A DNA stretch of 64,000 bases, taken from Periplaneta americana (taxonomy: Eukaryota > Arthropoda > Insecta > Blattodea > Blattidae). Of the stretch, positions 30,301 through 39,714 are shown piece by piece; position 1 is the stretch's first letter; every line of letters starts with the position of its first letter. Made by a program: the position numbers and the translations under genes. The notes beneath the pieces were generated by a model. That model was not told the DNA's origin, searched no databases, and saw nothing but the letters and a program-made list of their open reading frames with translations. Location: the NCBI RefSeq assembly GCF_040183065.1, contig NC_091118.1, forward strand, positions 208,252,029 through 208,316,028, in the 5' to 3' direction.

Positions 30301-33300
30301 CACTGGTATTAAAATTAATGAGTAAATCTCGTGATTATGTACTGTGAATTACTTCTAAGCTGCACATTTTAGGGAAAAAGATGGCAGAAGATTCGCAGAA
30401 TCCCAAAATTGAATGGAACATTTAAGTGGTTGATGGTGGTATGCATAGGCAGAGAGAGGACAGTTTCCTTGGGGGAGGGGGGGGGGGGAAGTAAAACCAT
30501 AGATTCCCGATATAATAAGGTTATGGGAGACATTATTTATCTCCTCCCCCCGTTATAGCTTGACCGTGGTACAGTGTATTGGAATATGATCACTAGGGAG
30601 CGGATTTTTATGTGCTAAAAAATTTAAATATATTTATTTTTTATGTGCTAAAAAATACGAAAATATTTGCTAAAAATAAAAATATATATTTTTTTAATAT
30701 GACAAAAATACCTTACTTAGCTTGGAAAAAGAAAATGTTACTAGGTACTCAGCAACCACACTTGAGTGCTAGTAGTTGGCCGAGAATTGCAGTGAACAAC
30801 AAAGGTCATCTCCAAATTCTCCATCACAAATGCATGCCGATTATCTCTGATTTATACTGTGAAAACGATCTTTCCACATCACAGGACGTCAGACGTGCAT
30901 ATTTAAAGAGAGGAATGTCACAAACAGCTACACCGTCAATTTCACCTACAGGCACACCCTCCAATACTTGAGCAACTTTACACATTTTTTATATCCACTG
31001 TTTTCCCCAAACACATTCTGGAATTTGTCCCTTAGTACTTGTACTTCTGAACCTGGTAGCGAGTCTAGTTTAATTTCCACGGCATGCACCTTCCTGTTTC
31101 AGACAACAGGTTTTTGGATGTTTCGGGTTTTTTTTATGGTGTCACACAAAAAGCTTAGATTTGCTAATAGAAAAGTCAAATCGTTTTTTAAACAACCATT
31201 TTTCAGTATATCTTGAAGGATATCGATTGACGAAGCCCGATAACAGGGAATCACAACAAGACGTATTGCCTTACTTGATGGACATGAGCGAGAGGCGAGA
31301 GATTTGTTTAAATTAAATATCATCTTCAGCAACAATAAACATTCCTAATTATGTGTTTCAAGATCTCTCCTCCTTGTCCATGTTAATTTATTCTCAAATA
31401 ATAATACTGACATGCTGCCTAGCAGTTCTCAGAACTTGAGGCGATACTATTACAAAAATGGATCACGGATACACCACACAGCGCTTAGAAACATGAAGCA
31501 ACCAAGAATTCTTAAAAAGATAACATACTTCTGAGTGACATAATTGATTTAGTTTTAAAATGTTTAAAAGTTCTTGTAAAAAATTATTTAAGTAAAAATA
31601 CTCGAAGATTTATGTGTTTATAATAGATTTCCTGAAAATATCTATTTACATAATTTTTTTGTGAAAATGTGTTTTTATGTTAAATAAAATTCGGGTTTTA
31701 AACTTGAAACTTCATATATATTTTGATGTACCGAAGTACATATGATATTTCCATGCAGATATTCTGCGTCATCACATGATGAAAGAGTGATGGCACAGAG
31801 AAAAATTCTCTCCGGCGCTGGGATTTGAACCGGGTTTTCAGCTCTACATGCTGATGCTTTATCCACTAAGCCGGCTCCAGAGAGAATTTTTCTCCGTTCC
31901 ATCACTCTTTCATCATGTGATGACGCAGAATATCTGCATGGAAATATATGTACTTCGGTACATCAAAATATATATGATATGCGTAATAAATCACTTTGTG
32001 ATTTAAGACGGCGCCCATACCGTCGGATCCCGGCCAAACAGTCACTCATCTGAGTGCACCTCTACACATGTATGGACTTCGGTCCTGCGTTCATAGACAT
32101 CTATGACATAGTGCAGAGGGCGGCCACTAGAGGGAACCCAAGAGATGGAGCTTAAACTGAGACGATTCTAAACAGCGTCAGGGTTGTATCCGGCATGGCT
32201 TAGTGGATAAAGCATCAGCACGTAGAGCTGAAAACCCGGGTTCAAATCCCGGCGCCGGAGAGAATTTTTCTCCGTTCCATCACTCTTTCATCATGTTGAA
32301 ACTTCATGTTCGGAATTTTTAGGAATCCGCTGCTTAATGTTCACTTAATAAAGGTATTTTCGGGGGGCATATTTCTTACAGTGTTATATCTATATCCGCG
32401 ATGTTTCAGACCAAGTTGTATAGGACTAGAACTATAAGTCTACTACAATTATAATAGGGCATAAGTTAAAACATTCTCTCTATTTTTCTCTGTCATACAC
32501 AAACACATGCATACATCAATAACACTATGTAACAGTGCTAACAGAAACTTTTTTATCTGAAGCTTACCTTCCTAAAGATCATATGAAATGTAAGTTCTAA
32601 TTATTTTACTTAATCTCTCGTCTTTAAGTTTACACATTATACCGCGATCACTTTTCTTTTTTCTGCATTGTTGTGCAGTATGTTACTCATATTTCTCCAA
32701 GTGGCGGCCTGAACACCTGCAGACTTCTAACACATGACTACAGGCTGTTACAAAAAAAAACATTACAGTGCTTGCATTCCTCAAACGAGGTGTGTGTGTA
32801 TATATATATATAAATTTAAAGAAAATAATCTGTCTTCGTAAATCTGTGCCTAGGAAATTAAGAGAGGAATTAAGAGATGCAGAATTCGAATCTTGGAAAG
32901 TAATGCCTGGAAGAGGCAGAGGTGTGGAATTGTACAGCCAAGTACCTAAAGCCAACGCCTGGATTTTTAATAAGTCTGGACTATCTACATCTGAATGGGT
33001 AACCTGCCTCAAAATGAATGCCAATTTAGCAGCAGTTAGAGGAGTACCTGGTCGCTCTTTGGACGGATCCCGGTGCAGACATGGCTGCCCAGAGACTGAA
33101 ACCCTTGCCCACGTCCAAGGTCAGTGTAACAGAGGTTTACTCCCCCGAAATGCCAGACACCGTCATGTTCGATCCTTAATTGCAACTGCTTTGAAAAAAA
33201 AGTCTTGGACAGTAGAAAAGGAAGTTTTTTGCCTTGCTACTAATGGCTCCTCTAGACGTATTGACATCATAGCGTATTCCCAGACTACCAAGAAAGGATA

Positions 33301-36300
33301 TATAATTGATCCTACCATAAGGATTGAAACAGGGAGTAGCCAGCCGGAGGATGTCAATCAAGAAAAGATCAACATTTATCTGCCAACAGTTGATTACTTC
33401 AAAGCAAAATACCAGCTTGAAGACATTGAGGTGATTGGTCTTCTTATTGGAGCTCGTGGTGTGATTCCCAAGTTCTTTGAACGCTTCAGGAAGACTTTTG
33501 AACTACCACAGTCACTTACTGCTGACATCATAACTTCAGTTTTGAAACGTTCTTGCCAAATTCTGAGCCATCATATTCACTCTGTTTAATTTTTTTTTCT
33601 TCACTTTATAATTCATATATGTTTATTTTAATTTTCTTCTACAAAATTTATGTAAACATTTAATATTGTAAAATTCATGTAGGAGAGTATACTGAGTCCT
33701 TCTGGGCTACCTCCAATGGGAGACAGTTTATTTAAATTATTAAATAAATCCAGAATAAAAGCACTACACAATAATTTAGAAAGACAGGAATTGTTTAGTA
33801 AAAAATTCAGAGAAATCAAACCCAACAGAATCACCAATGGCCAAAATATAAATGGTGATGTAATATTTGGATTGAATCCTTAAGAATATTCAACAAAATT
33901 TTTTGAATTTCAAAAAATGGGAGACCGAGTGCTTTTAAAATATTCCATGTGAATTTAGGAAATATGCACGTGCACCAAACAAAAGACCAGAAACACTCCA
34001 CTGACTAGTGGGAAGGTTATATTTCTCACTTAGATAAGGGATGCAGGACTCATAAATGGATTTCTTCTGCTCATCAACGTGTTGTGCCTGCAGGGCATCC
34101 CTCTCTTATACATTCAGAAATTTAAAATAAATATTATAGTCCAGACACATGATCTGAAGACATTAATTCGTCAATTTAAGCAAAGAAACTTAATCATAAA
34201 AGCAAGAAAAATCTTTTGAATTCAATATTTTCTAACGTTAATAGAAAAAAAAAGTTCAGACAAGTTTGGGGGGGCACTCCCATAACTCCACTTATGATGG
34301 TATGATTTCAAATAAACGTAGATCATCGCTTGATCACAATCATCTTAGCAGAAACATACACAAAGAAGTTGAACTTTTAATGAACATCTTAACCAGTGCA
34401 AGAAAATGAATGCAGCATTACTGCTTAAGCCACTAGTAATATCTTGAATGTAATACATCATGATATTCAAACTTCATTTGTTTTTACTATATAATGATAT
34501 GTTATGGGTTGCTAAGCAGCAAGATGCGTGTAGAATATTACAAAAATGGTAACGGACATTTTTCCCAAATAGGTGGCTACTTAAACATTTCACATTGAAT
34601 AAAAAAACATTATCAGAACATTTCACTGAAATCAGAATACTACACGGCATTATAAGAACTACAGTACAACCTCGTTAATACGCTCCCATTTATAACACTA
34701 TCCCATTCATTACGCTCTTTTCATATGGCTCCTGGACATTTCATATATATAATTCTATAAAATTTTAACCTTTTGTAACATGTCCACTTGTAGTGCTTCT
34801 TATTAAGCTAGTAGAACAATGCGTACTGCTATTATTGTAGGCTTACTGTTTCTCTTGATATTAAATATATTATAACTACTATATCCAAATAGCATATATC
34901 TATATAATAATTATGCATGTGTTTCTTACTACTGGCGAAAGGATCTATTCTGGGATTGAACGGAAAATCTGTCATTTTGGTTCGTTCGTCATGTTTTGCT
35001 ATTTCTCCAAGTTTCCCGAAATCCCTTGGATCAAATCTTCTTCCCATTTCCCCAAACATCTTTGATAAAATAACACTTAAAAGAAAACACATTTATGTAC
35101 TGCAGATAATTTTGTAAACAATTTCCATAGCAACAAAAATTCATTTGTTGTAACAATTTCCTGTAGACTTTGTATACAACACAATGAACAATTTTATTTA
35201 CACAGGGAATATAACTAAACTTACCAATCTTTAATGTTTAATTTTTAAGACGCACCAATTAGGTCACTTTCTCTATAATCTCAATACATTATTAGTTGCA
35301 AATGACCAGTATTGATTAGAAAATATTTACGGAAAAAAATATTTTAAAGACAGCTACAATATATATTATGCAATGGCTAAGTCGAGCAATTAAATCATGG
35401 ACATAGGCTACTGTAGGTTCGAATCAACGCTAGGGCATGAATGTTTATTATTCATGTTCGTCCTGTGATCTCTTGGGAGAAGCCCTGCTGTGCTGACACC
35501 ACTTCACGATAGTCCAGCCAAGTGCACATTTAATGAGGGATTTTTAACCTACATAGTGTTCTGCCCAAGGGCAGGTCTTTCACTACAAACTCAGCATTCT
35601 TCAATCTTCCCTATTTTTTGGCTTCGTCTTAGTCTCTGCATATGATCCATATATCTTAATGTCGTCTACCACCTAATATTTTCTTCTGCCCCGAACTCTT
35701 CTCCCGTTCACCATTCCTTCCAGTGAATCCTTCAGAAGGCATGTTCTTCTCAGCCAGTGACCCAACCAATTCCTTTTCCTCTTCCTGATCAGTTTAAGCA
35801 TCATTCTTTCTTCACCCACTCTTTCCAACACAACTTCATTTCTTATTGTCTGTCCATTTCACATGTTCAATCCTTCTCCATATTCACATTTCAAATGCTT
35901 CTATTTGTTTCTCTTCACTTCATCGTAATGTCCACGTTTCTGCCCCATACAATGCCACACTCCACACAAAGCATTTCACTAGTCTCTTCCTTAGTTCTTT
36001 TTCCAGATGTCCTCAGAAGATGCTCCTTTTTCTATTAAAAGCTTCCTTGTCCATTGCTATCCTCCTTTTGACTTCCTGGCAGCAGCTCATGTTACTGCTT
36101 ATAGTACACCCTAAGTATTTGAAGCTGTCCACTTGCTCTACTGCCTCATTTAATATTCGCAAGTTTACCTTCTTTATTTTTCTTCCTATGACCATGGTCT
36201 TCGTCTTGTTTCTCTCTCCCCAGTTGTCAGATGTATGAAAGCTGCGAATTTACATTGTATTAATTCGGATCCTTTTAATGTATAGTTTTGTTGTTTGGTT

Positions 36301-37192
36301 ATTCTTATATTAAGTATACACATCTATTTCACATTTATTTCAATTGATTCGTTAGTGTCGTTTTTTAGTTATTCTGCATCATGTATTTTACAGTTATTTA
36401 ACTTATTCATTTGTTATTTTTGTATTTGTCTCTAACTGTAATAATTATTTTTATGCACTGTTTTTTTTGTAAGTCCTTGTTCACTGTAAATCTTATGCTC
36501 TTATCTTGTGCTGAACTAATCTAAAATCTGCAATCCCTGTAACCTCAGACAATTCTCTCCAATACATGCTGAATACACCTCATCATCGGAATGTGGCTGC
36601 AGAAATATACAACCAGCATCGTGCTTTTTACCCATCATTTGTAAGAAGAGGAAATTCATAGTGAAACATATTGGAACACGTGTTGTCAGCAAATAGCTGG
36701 ATACACTACGAAGATAGATCTTGTGCTGAACTGTTATTGGCCCCAGGCTGTTGTGCAGCATAATAAAATATTAGTAAATAAAAATAAAATAAATTTTTTT
36801 TTTCTCGTTGTTGGTAACTCTATAGCATCTATTAGTGTTTTAAGGTTGTGCTAACAGATGGAGTTACATGTCAACAATGTGACGCTGAAAAGTGTGTTCA
36901 GGTTACTGCCCAGCAACAGTCCTGATGCATTTTATATTTTAACCCGGCACACTCACAATCACACAAATTTCCAGACCCTAGACACCCAGGTAATTTTTCT
37001 TCTTCAAGAATCGAACCCGGGACCTCCAGATCTGGAAGCCAGTATGCTGACCAACAGACCACGGAGGCAGTCTTTATCATCACCATCATCATCATCATCA
37101 TCATCATCATCATTTTGTATCACATGTGCAGAGCTATTATTGGCCTATGGCTGTTGACCAATACATTAATATAATAAATAAATAAAATAAAA

Positions 37193-37266
<74 letters not shown>

Positions 37267-37935
37267 TACTACTACTACTACAATAATTTCCTACCTGCAT
37301 CGCAACTAAAACTACAATTTTATTCAACAAAAAAATTCTATCAAGTTAACATGGCATTAATTTTTAACTTAAGAATGTGGAAAACAAACCACACCACTTT
37401 TAAAACAGCCATGACACAATCTTAATAATCTTGAAGAAACAGAAAACTAAAAGCTGGAAATTTCATAAAGTAATTATGTTGTCCACAATTTTATACAGCT
37501 TAGAAAAAAGAAGAAGAAGAAGAAGAAGAAGAAGAAGAAGAAGAAGAAGAAGAAATAATTTGCTCTTCAGAGCTAGATCAAATGAAAGATGTATATTCAT
37601 TAAATATTTTCCACTGAAGAAAACAACACAGAAACTGTCTTTCACTAAATAAGAATCACATTTTGATTGTTATCTTATTAAATACACAACAAATGAAAAC
37701 ACGTTTTGAGGTTCAGATGTTATCATTTCGTATCTTAGCAAATCCCTAGCTATATTTACCCACATGGAATCTTTTTCGGCCTGGAAGGCAATATATACGA
37801 TCTTCCTTTTTCTTCTCGCAGAACAAAACATAATTTAAATGGTGGTTTGGAACGTGGCTTCCTAGACTCAGTTCGAGCTATTCTCACAGATTTTTCAGAC
37901 TTTTCTTCTGATTTATCATCAGATATTTCGCTCAT
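24241..37935 (-). CDS. FAM183/CFAP144-like axonemal protein, complete
   Basis: Four minus-strand exons, 37760-37935, 34930-35075, 29886-30030 and 24241-24382, join with matching phases to 202 codons plus stop. The C-terminal half follows the FAM183 pattern: FNPRIDPF, then 'Y/W-S-x-H-D' as KFYSRHDCTELEHPDPQI, KEKYEEPVTESQRYGW (family form KKY..P.TESQE-GW), and DRKDRRLNFAKQTSDM. CFAP144 proteins are inner-microtubule or axonemal parts of motile cilia and flagella; in an insect this points to sperm tails or ciliated mechanosensory neurons. About 75 N-terminal residues, rich in Ser, Lys and Glu, have no counterpart I recall in vertebrate forms. The ATG at 37935 is preferred over an upstream TTG-led open frame. 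Introns are full of transposons. Confidence 0.72.
24721..25333 (+). mobile_element. Decayed LINE 3' end, same family as 5772-6604
   Basis: Broken + frames: VIGGDGRNIKLPQGIIKIVK, FKYLGSVLHETGNCKADIDY, IKMLNGVLWSRTI, ESILTYGAEGWSLSE, and at the end RWPNVLLQWSPAGRRKRGRP ... GIKGNH. Each aligns by eye to the better copy at 5772-6604, in the same order. Several frameshifts and a short internal loss near 25150. It lies antisense to the CFAP144-like gene. Confidence 0.8.
25385..25625 (-). mobile_element. tRNA-derived SINE, minus strand
   Basis: The right end on + (ggaatcgaatacacac, then gccttagccaactgagctat) is the reverse complement of a tRNA-like head with A and B boxes. The body includes gggaaaacctcggaaaaaac, shared with the SINE scraps at 40231 and 42900, and begins ttggttatataacgacgctg, the reverse of the usual '...cgtcgttaaataacc' SINE end. 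Confidence 0.75.
25634..26330 (+). mobile_element. Tyrosine-recombinase-tailed repeat with CCAAT/TATA module, copy 1
   Basis: Shares about 650 bp with 53430-54086. It starts ttatgctcgacc; an inverse copy of that motif lies inside at about 26176-26190, and the far end reads gcataatg. Inside, on +, a short frame reads IERELAKSHGGWKSNTVAEG, like the C-terminal tyrosine box (HGGWKS-TVAEGY) of Crypton-type recombinases. Upstream are CCAAT (25736-25740) and TATAAAA (25762-25768), repeated at 25775-25779 and 25801-25807. The recombinase is otherwise missing, so the copy is non-autonomous. Family placement rests on one motif. Confidence 0.5.
26412..27060 (-). mobile_element. LINE family A copy, 3' end
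   Basis: Minus-strand frame 26957-26433: ENVCYYSVEKLLSSSLLSKN, CETWTLTLREEQRLR, LGWAGHVARIGESR, GRPRRRWEDNIKMDLREVGY, ending AAMNLWDP, followed by an AAGT-type tail at 26412-26420 on +. It is 5'-truncated near 27060. Same family as 9497-10398. Confidence 0.88.
27070..28300. other. Unassigned intronic sequence
   Basis: AT-rich, short open frames, no domain or repeat recognised. Confidence 0.4.
28309..28555 (+). mobile_element. tRNA-derived SINE (type 2), second copy
   Basis: Same family as 17338-17590: cacctgtggagtaacgatc, B-box ggattcgaatccc, body ending gttgatacagcatcgtaaaa. It is flanked by a short duplication accatca (28302-28308 and 28556-28562). Confidence 0.88.
28563..29248. other. 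Unassigned intronic sequence
   Basis: AT-rich, no feature recognised. Confidence 0.4.
29249..29429. mobile_element. MITE, 181 bp, with TA duplication
   Basis: Inverted ends ggagctgtattcatagacat and, at the other side, atgtctatgaataccaccc, flanked by TA (29247-29248 and 29430-29431). No coding capacity. The GC-richer core differs from its surroundings. Confidence 0.75.
29886..30030 (-). CDS. CFAP144-like gene, exon 3
   Basis: Acceptor gtatttttcag and donor ccaaag|gtaatt on the minus strand. It encodes PILAPKFYSRHDCTELEHPD, then QIMKELIELREIGPKEKYEE and PVTESQ. Phase 1 in, phase 2 out, both matching the neighbours. Confidence 0.75.
30031..30593. other. Intronic sequence with purine tract and G-run
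   Basis: Contains an A/G-rich stretch (about 30125-30205) and a G-run at about 30473-30488. Nothing else recognised. Confidence 0.5.
31811..31879 (-). other. tRNA-like SINE head, minus
   Basis: Reverse complement has ccggcttagtggataaagc, a five-base anticodon stem (tcagc...gctga) and T-arm cccggttcaaatcccag. The first acceptor strand is degraded. It resembles the plus-strand head at 32189. Unlikely to be a working tRNA. Confidence 0.7.
32189..32259 (+). other. tRNA-like SINE head, plus
   Basis: A 71-base cloverleaf can be drawn. The acceptor strands tccggca/cgccgga pair except the last base. The D-arm is around ggcttagtggataaagc, the anticodon stem tcagc/gctga has loop acgtaga (anticodon position reads GTA, Tyr-like), and the T-arm is cccgggttcaaatcccgg. 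There is no intron and no 3' terminator T-run. As it sits inside a retroposon with a target duplication, I call it a SINE head, not a tRNA gene. Confidence 0.75.
32338..32815. other. Unassigned intronic sequence
   Basis: No recognised domain. It ends in a (TA)n-like run near 32800-32812. Confidence 0.4.
32816..33890 (+). mobile_element. R2-like non-LTR element, C-terminal part, copy 1
   Basis: An open frame to 33589 reads KLREELRDAEFESWKVMPGR, then NKSGLSTSEWVTCLKMN, a zinc knuckle CRHGCPETETLAHVQGQC, RHRHVRSL, and an endonuclease-like block SSRRIDIIAY...GYIIDPTIRI. The knuckle followed by the spaced D residues resembles the C-terminus of R2-type LINEs with a restriction-like endonuclease. 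The RT is missing (5' truncation), and the first 40 codons of the open frame are probably not native. The 3' UTR runs on to about 33750-33890 and is shared with the copies at 38225 and 43425. The frame is intact. Confidence 0.75.
33891..34929. other. Unassigned intronic sequence with a Tigger-like end
   Basis: At about 34662-34700, cagtacaacctcgttaatac resembles one end of a Tigger/pogo element, but no matching inverted end was found. The rest is unassigned. Confidence 0.4.
34930..35075 (-). CDS. CFAP144-like gene, exon 2
   Basis: Acceptor tgtgttttcttttaag and donor gccagta|gtaaga on the minus strand. It encodes VILSKMFGEMGRRFDPRDFG, then KLGEIAKHDERTKMTDFPFN and PRIDPFAS. A nearer AG (35060-35061) would put the junction out of phase with exon 1, so the outer acceptor is preferred. 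Phase 2 in, phase 1 out. Confidence 0.72.
35376..35560. other. Possible tRNA-like SINE scrap
   Basis: gtaggttcgaatcaacgc near 35415 resembles a B box, with an upstream ggctaagtcg. There are no ends or duplication; weak. Confidence 0.3.
35561..36200 (-). mobile_element. Third LINE type, RT C-terminal fragment
   Basis: The minus-strand frame 36195-36013 reads VIGRKIKKVNLRILNEAVEQ, then DSFKYLGCTISSNMSCCQEV and KRRIAMDKEAFNRKRSIF. 'F-x-YLG' followed by 'KRRI' is the RT thumb pattern of LINEs. Frameshifted continuation extends to about 35570. It differs from LINE A in sequence. Confidence 0.75.
36201..36925. other. Unassigned sequence with LINE-like tail
   Basis: 36731-36795 (ctgttattggccccaggctg, then A-rich ataaa repeats) resembles 37128-37190, suggesting two ends of one retroposon family. 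Otherwise nothing. Confidence 0.35.
36930..37075 (-). mobile_element. tRNA-derived SINE scrap, minus
   Basis: Reverse complement carries a tRNA-like head: tgcctccgtggtctgttggt (A-box side) and cccgggttcgattc (B box). No duplication found. Confidence 0.6.
37075..37113. repeat. (ATC)n microsatellite
   Basis: Uninterrupted atc units apart from one cacc variant near the start. Confidence 0.9.
37193..37281. repeat. (ATT)n then (ACT)n microsatellite
   Basis: About 24 att units followed by five or six act units. Confidence 0.95.
37508..37553. repeat. (AGA)n microsatellite
   Basis: About 15 aga units. The poly-Arg and poly-Leu frames across it are artefacts. Confidence 0.95.
37760..37935 (-). CDS. 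CFAP144-like gene, exon 1 (start)
   Basis: ATG at 37935-37933; donor ccatgtgg|gtaaat on the minus strand, phase 2. It encodes MSEISDDKSEEKSEKSVRIA, then RTESRKPRSKPPFKLCFVLR and a segment ending LPSRPKKIPCG. Charged, low-complexity first half. Linkage to exon 2 rests on phase and spacing only. Confidence 0.6.
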
Positions 37936-38224
37936 GGTTCGAAATGCACTCAGCAACTGAATATGAAAACGCTCAAACAGTTTATTGATCAAACAAGTCC
38001 TAAGTTGGTGCTGTGGAATGTCATCTCCTGCTGCTGCATTGATTTTCTAGTTAGTCTTCGAGGACGATGAATGTGTACCATATTCTTTCGTAATCACAGG
38101 ATATAAGATTAAAAAAAATTTACCAAATACCTGCATTACAAAAAATCACAATAATTTCACATATAAGCGGAACATTACTTCTAAATGATTTCAAATTAAT
38201 TTATCTTTCTAGTTGTAGAAAAAT

Positions 38225-39590
38225 AAAAAATAATAATAGTAAACTGCCCCCCATTGAGGGTAGCCCTTACGGACTCAGTATATCCTCAAAAAAATTATTA
38301 TACATATGTAAACATAGATAGTAAATTTTAAAGAAGGGAAACAAAAAAAAAATGGCGTGAAAAATTACAATTGCTATTAATGTGGCACCATGTGATTAAT
38401 TAGGATTTGGTAGGATTTTTTTAACACAATTATCACAATGTCATCCCTCAGAGATGTTGGCAGAGCAAACTGCCATCGAAATTCTTCGAAAAAAGCTGGT
38501 ATAGTCCCTCGAGCACCTATGAGCAAGCCGAATACCTCAACGTGAATTAAGGCATATTTCAGCTTGAAATAGTTGACTGTAGGCTCATAGATCGACTTCT
38601 TCTCAAGGTGGACCTCGGCTGACTGATGACATTCTACTTCAAAACGTATCGTGGGGTCCACAATGATGCCTTCCTTAGTGTCAGCATTGTACGCTAAAAT
38701 ATCTACTCGTCTCGAAGACCCATTTTCAGCTAGACAGGAGATTTCTTCTTCTACTATCCAGCCCTTAGTTCTTAATGCGGCAGCAATTTTGGATCTTACA
38801 AGATGATGTCTAGAGTTCCTCAAGCAATCCCTGTTCACAGAATCCCAAGACGTGTGTTAAAGTTTCAATCTCCAGGCAGCCATGTCTGCACCGGGTACCG
38901 TCGAGAGATCTGCCGGGAACGGAACGAACAGCTGCTAAATTTGCTGTCATTTTCAGGCTAGATATCCATTCACTATACTTATGTTTTTGAAAGATGGGAC
39001 ATGACAGGAGCGTTGCGATCGGAAAAACAACTGAATGTCACATAGCGTGGTAGGCCTGTTGCTATGGTAACAACGGTTGAGTTGCCAAACTTACCGTTCC
39101 CACATGGCGAGTGCTTAATAGCTCTCTTGGCGACATTTATTGTGCACACAATGTTAGCATTGGTACGGTTCGTCTTTGATTCTGTGTCGATTTTTGTGTT
39201 GTTTTCTTACCTTTGCGTCAATTGTCAATGAATGTTTTAATGTCAGCCATCGTAACGTCAATTGATACCTTCCATCAGCTGGCAGCATGGTAGTCCATAT
39301 TGGCAACATAGCACTGTAGTTTCAAGTTCAGCCGCTTAATTGTCATGTTCCATCTTTTAAAAAAACAAGTATAGTCGAAAGTCCTTTCTTGTTTGCAATC
39401 CAACTGTTGGCGGCTGTTACTTCGCTGTACATCTGAACACCTTTTCCCCATCCTGAAAGGGTCTTCCATGATTCATATTCACGACCTCTCAATTCTTCTC
39501 GAAAATTTCGAATTGCATCTTTAGTAAAGTCTTCGGGAAAAGAAAGGCAGAACAAATATCCTTGCATTAACTTCTTAATGGCATGCAAAA
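38225..39590 (-). mobile_element. R2-like non-LTR element, copy 2 (carries a MITE)
   Basis: Minus strand 39588-39343: IRNFREELRGREYESWKTLS and NSWIANKKGLST. A MITE follows at 38976-39371, after which SEWISSLKMTANLAAV and the knuckle CRHGCLEIETLTHVLGFC continue. Then 38838-38377 reads SSRRVDILAY...GIIVDPTIRF and ends INHMVPH. It has a similar order to copy 1 but is clearly diverged. The 3' UTR shares the block near 38250 (ggtagccct...cggactcagtat) with the other copies. One or two frame changes near 38830. Confidence 0.8.
38976..39371. mobile_element. MITE with TA duplication inside R2-like copy 2
   Basis: Inverted ends tacttatgttttt and tacttgttttttt, each followed inward by a matching aagatggac/aagatggaac block. 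TA is duplicated at 38974-38975 and 39372-39373. Taking out 396 bp plus one TA rejoins the host LINE frame as GLST-SEW, as in copy 1 (GLSTSEW at about 32975), which confirms the boundaries. Confidence 0.88.
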
Positions 39591-39714
39591 TAAAACAAGG
39601 AAGAGTTAGGCTTACTTGAACAAATGTATTTCAATGCCAGTAAAGAAAACGTCAACTATTTCAATTTAGGGCACCTAAAATTATCGCATAAAAATTCTCC
39701 TGTTTTGAGGATGT

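Larger units (their letters stand above)
31716..32295. mobile_element. Head-to-head tRNA-like retroposon in hAT copy 2
   Basis: A 580-bp insert flanked by a perfect 12-bp duplication ttgaaacttcat (31704-31715 and 32296-32307). The sister hAT at 18150-18170 lacks it. It contains two tRNA-like heads in opposite directions (31811-31879 minus, 32189-32259 plus). A tail segment (gagaatttttctccgttcca, then catcactctttcatcatg) follows each head and is also present inverted at the left end, giving arms of about 95 bp around the first head. The middle (about 31985-32188) is unique in the window. Confidence 0.8.
30594..32336 (-). mobile_element. hAT element, copy 2 of the second family
   Basis: Same ends as 16996-18246 (tagggagcggatt; inverted taagcagcggattcc). 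It is flanked by atgatcac (30586-30593) and atgttcac (32337-32344), an 8-bp duplication with one change that fits nTnnnnAn. Minus-strand transposase scraps include SLPGSEVQVLRDKFQNVWGK and LFKYARLTSCDVERSFSQYK. It carries a 580-bp retroposon at 31716-32295. Lies in intron 2 of the CFAP144-like gene. Confidence 0.88.

Noticed and set aside
32189-32259. Functional tRNA-Tyr gene
   Set aside because: A cloverleaf can be drawn, but it lies in a retroposon with a 12-bp target duplication, lacks a terminator T-run, and arthropod tRNA-Tyr genes usually have an intron.
33163-33361. Minus-strand open frames opposite the R2-like element
   Set aside because: They are shadows of the sense frame; the same shadow recurs in the copy at 43802.
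35060-35061. Nearer splice acceptor for exon 2 of the CFAP144-like gene, or start of translation at the ATG at 35059
   Set aside because: Using it breaks the phase with exon 1; the outer acceptor after ttttcttttaag fits phase and has a better pyrimidine tract. Not fully excluded.
36898-37113. Open frame starting with a long Met run
   Set aside because: It is the (ATC)n microsatellite read on the minus strand joined to a tRNA-like SINE scrap.
37431-37652. Arginine-rich open frame
   Set aside because: Artefact of the (AGA)n microsatellite.
37936-37992. Upstream extension of the CFAP144-like start
   Set aside because: The open frame there begins with TTG, not ATG; the first in-frame ATG is at 37935.
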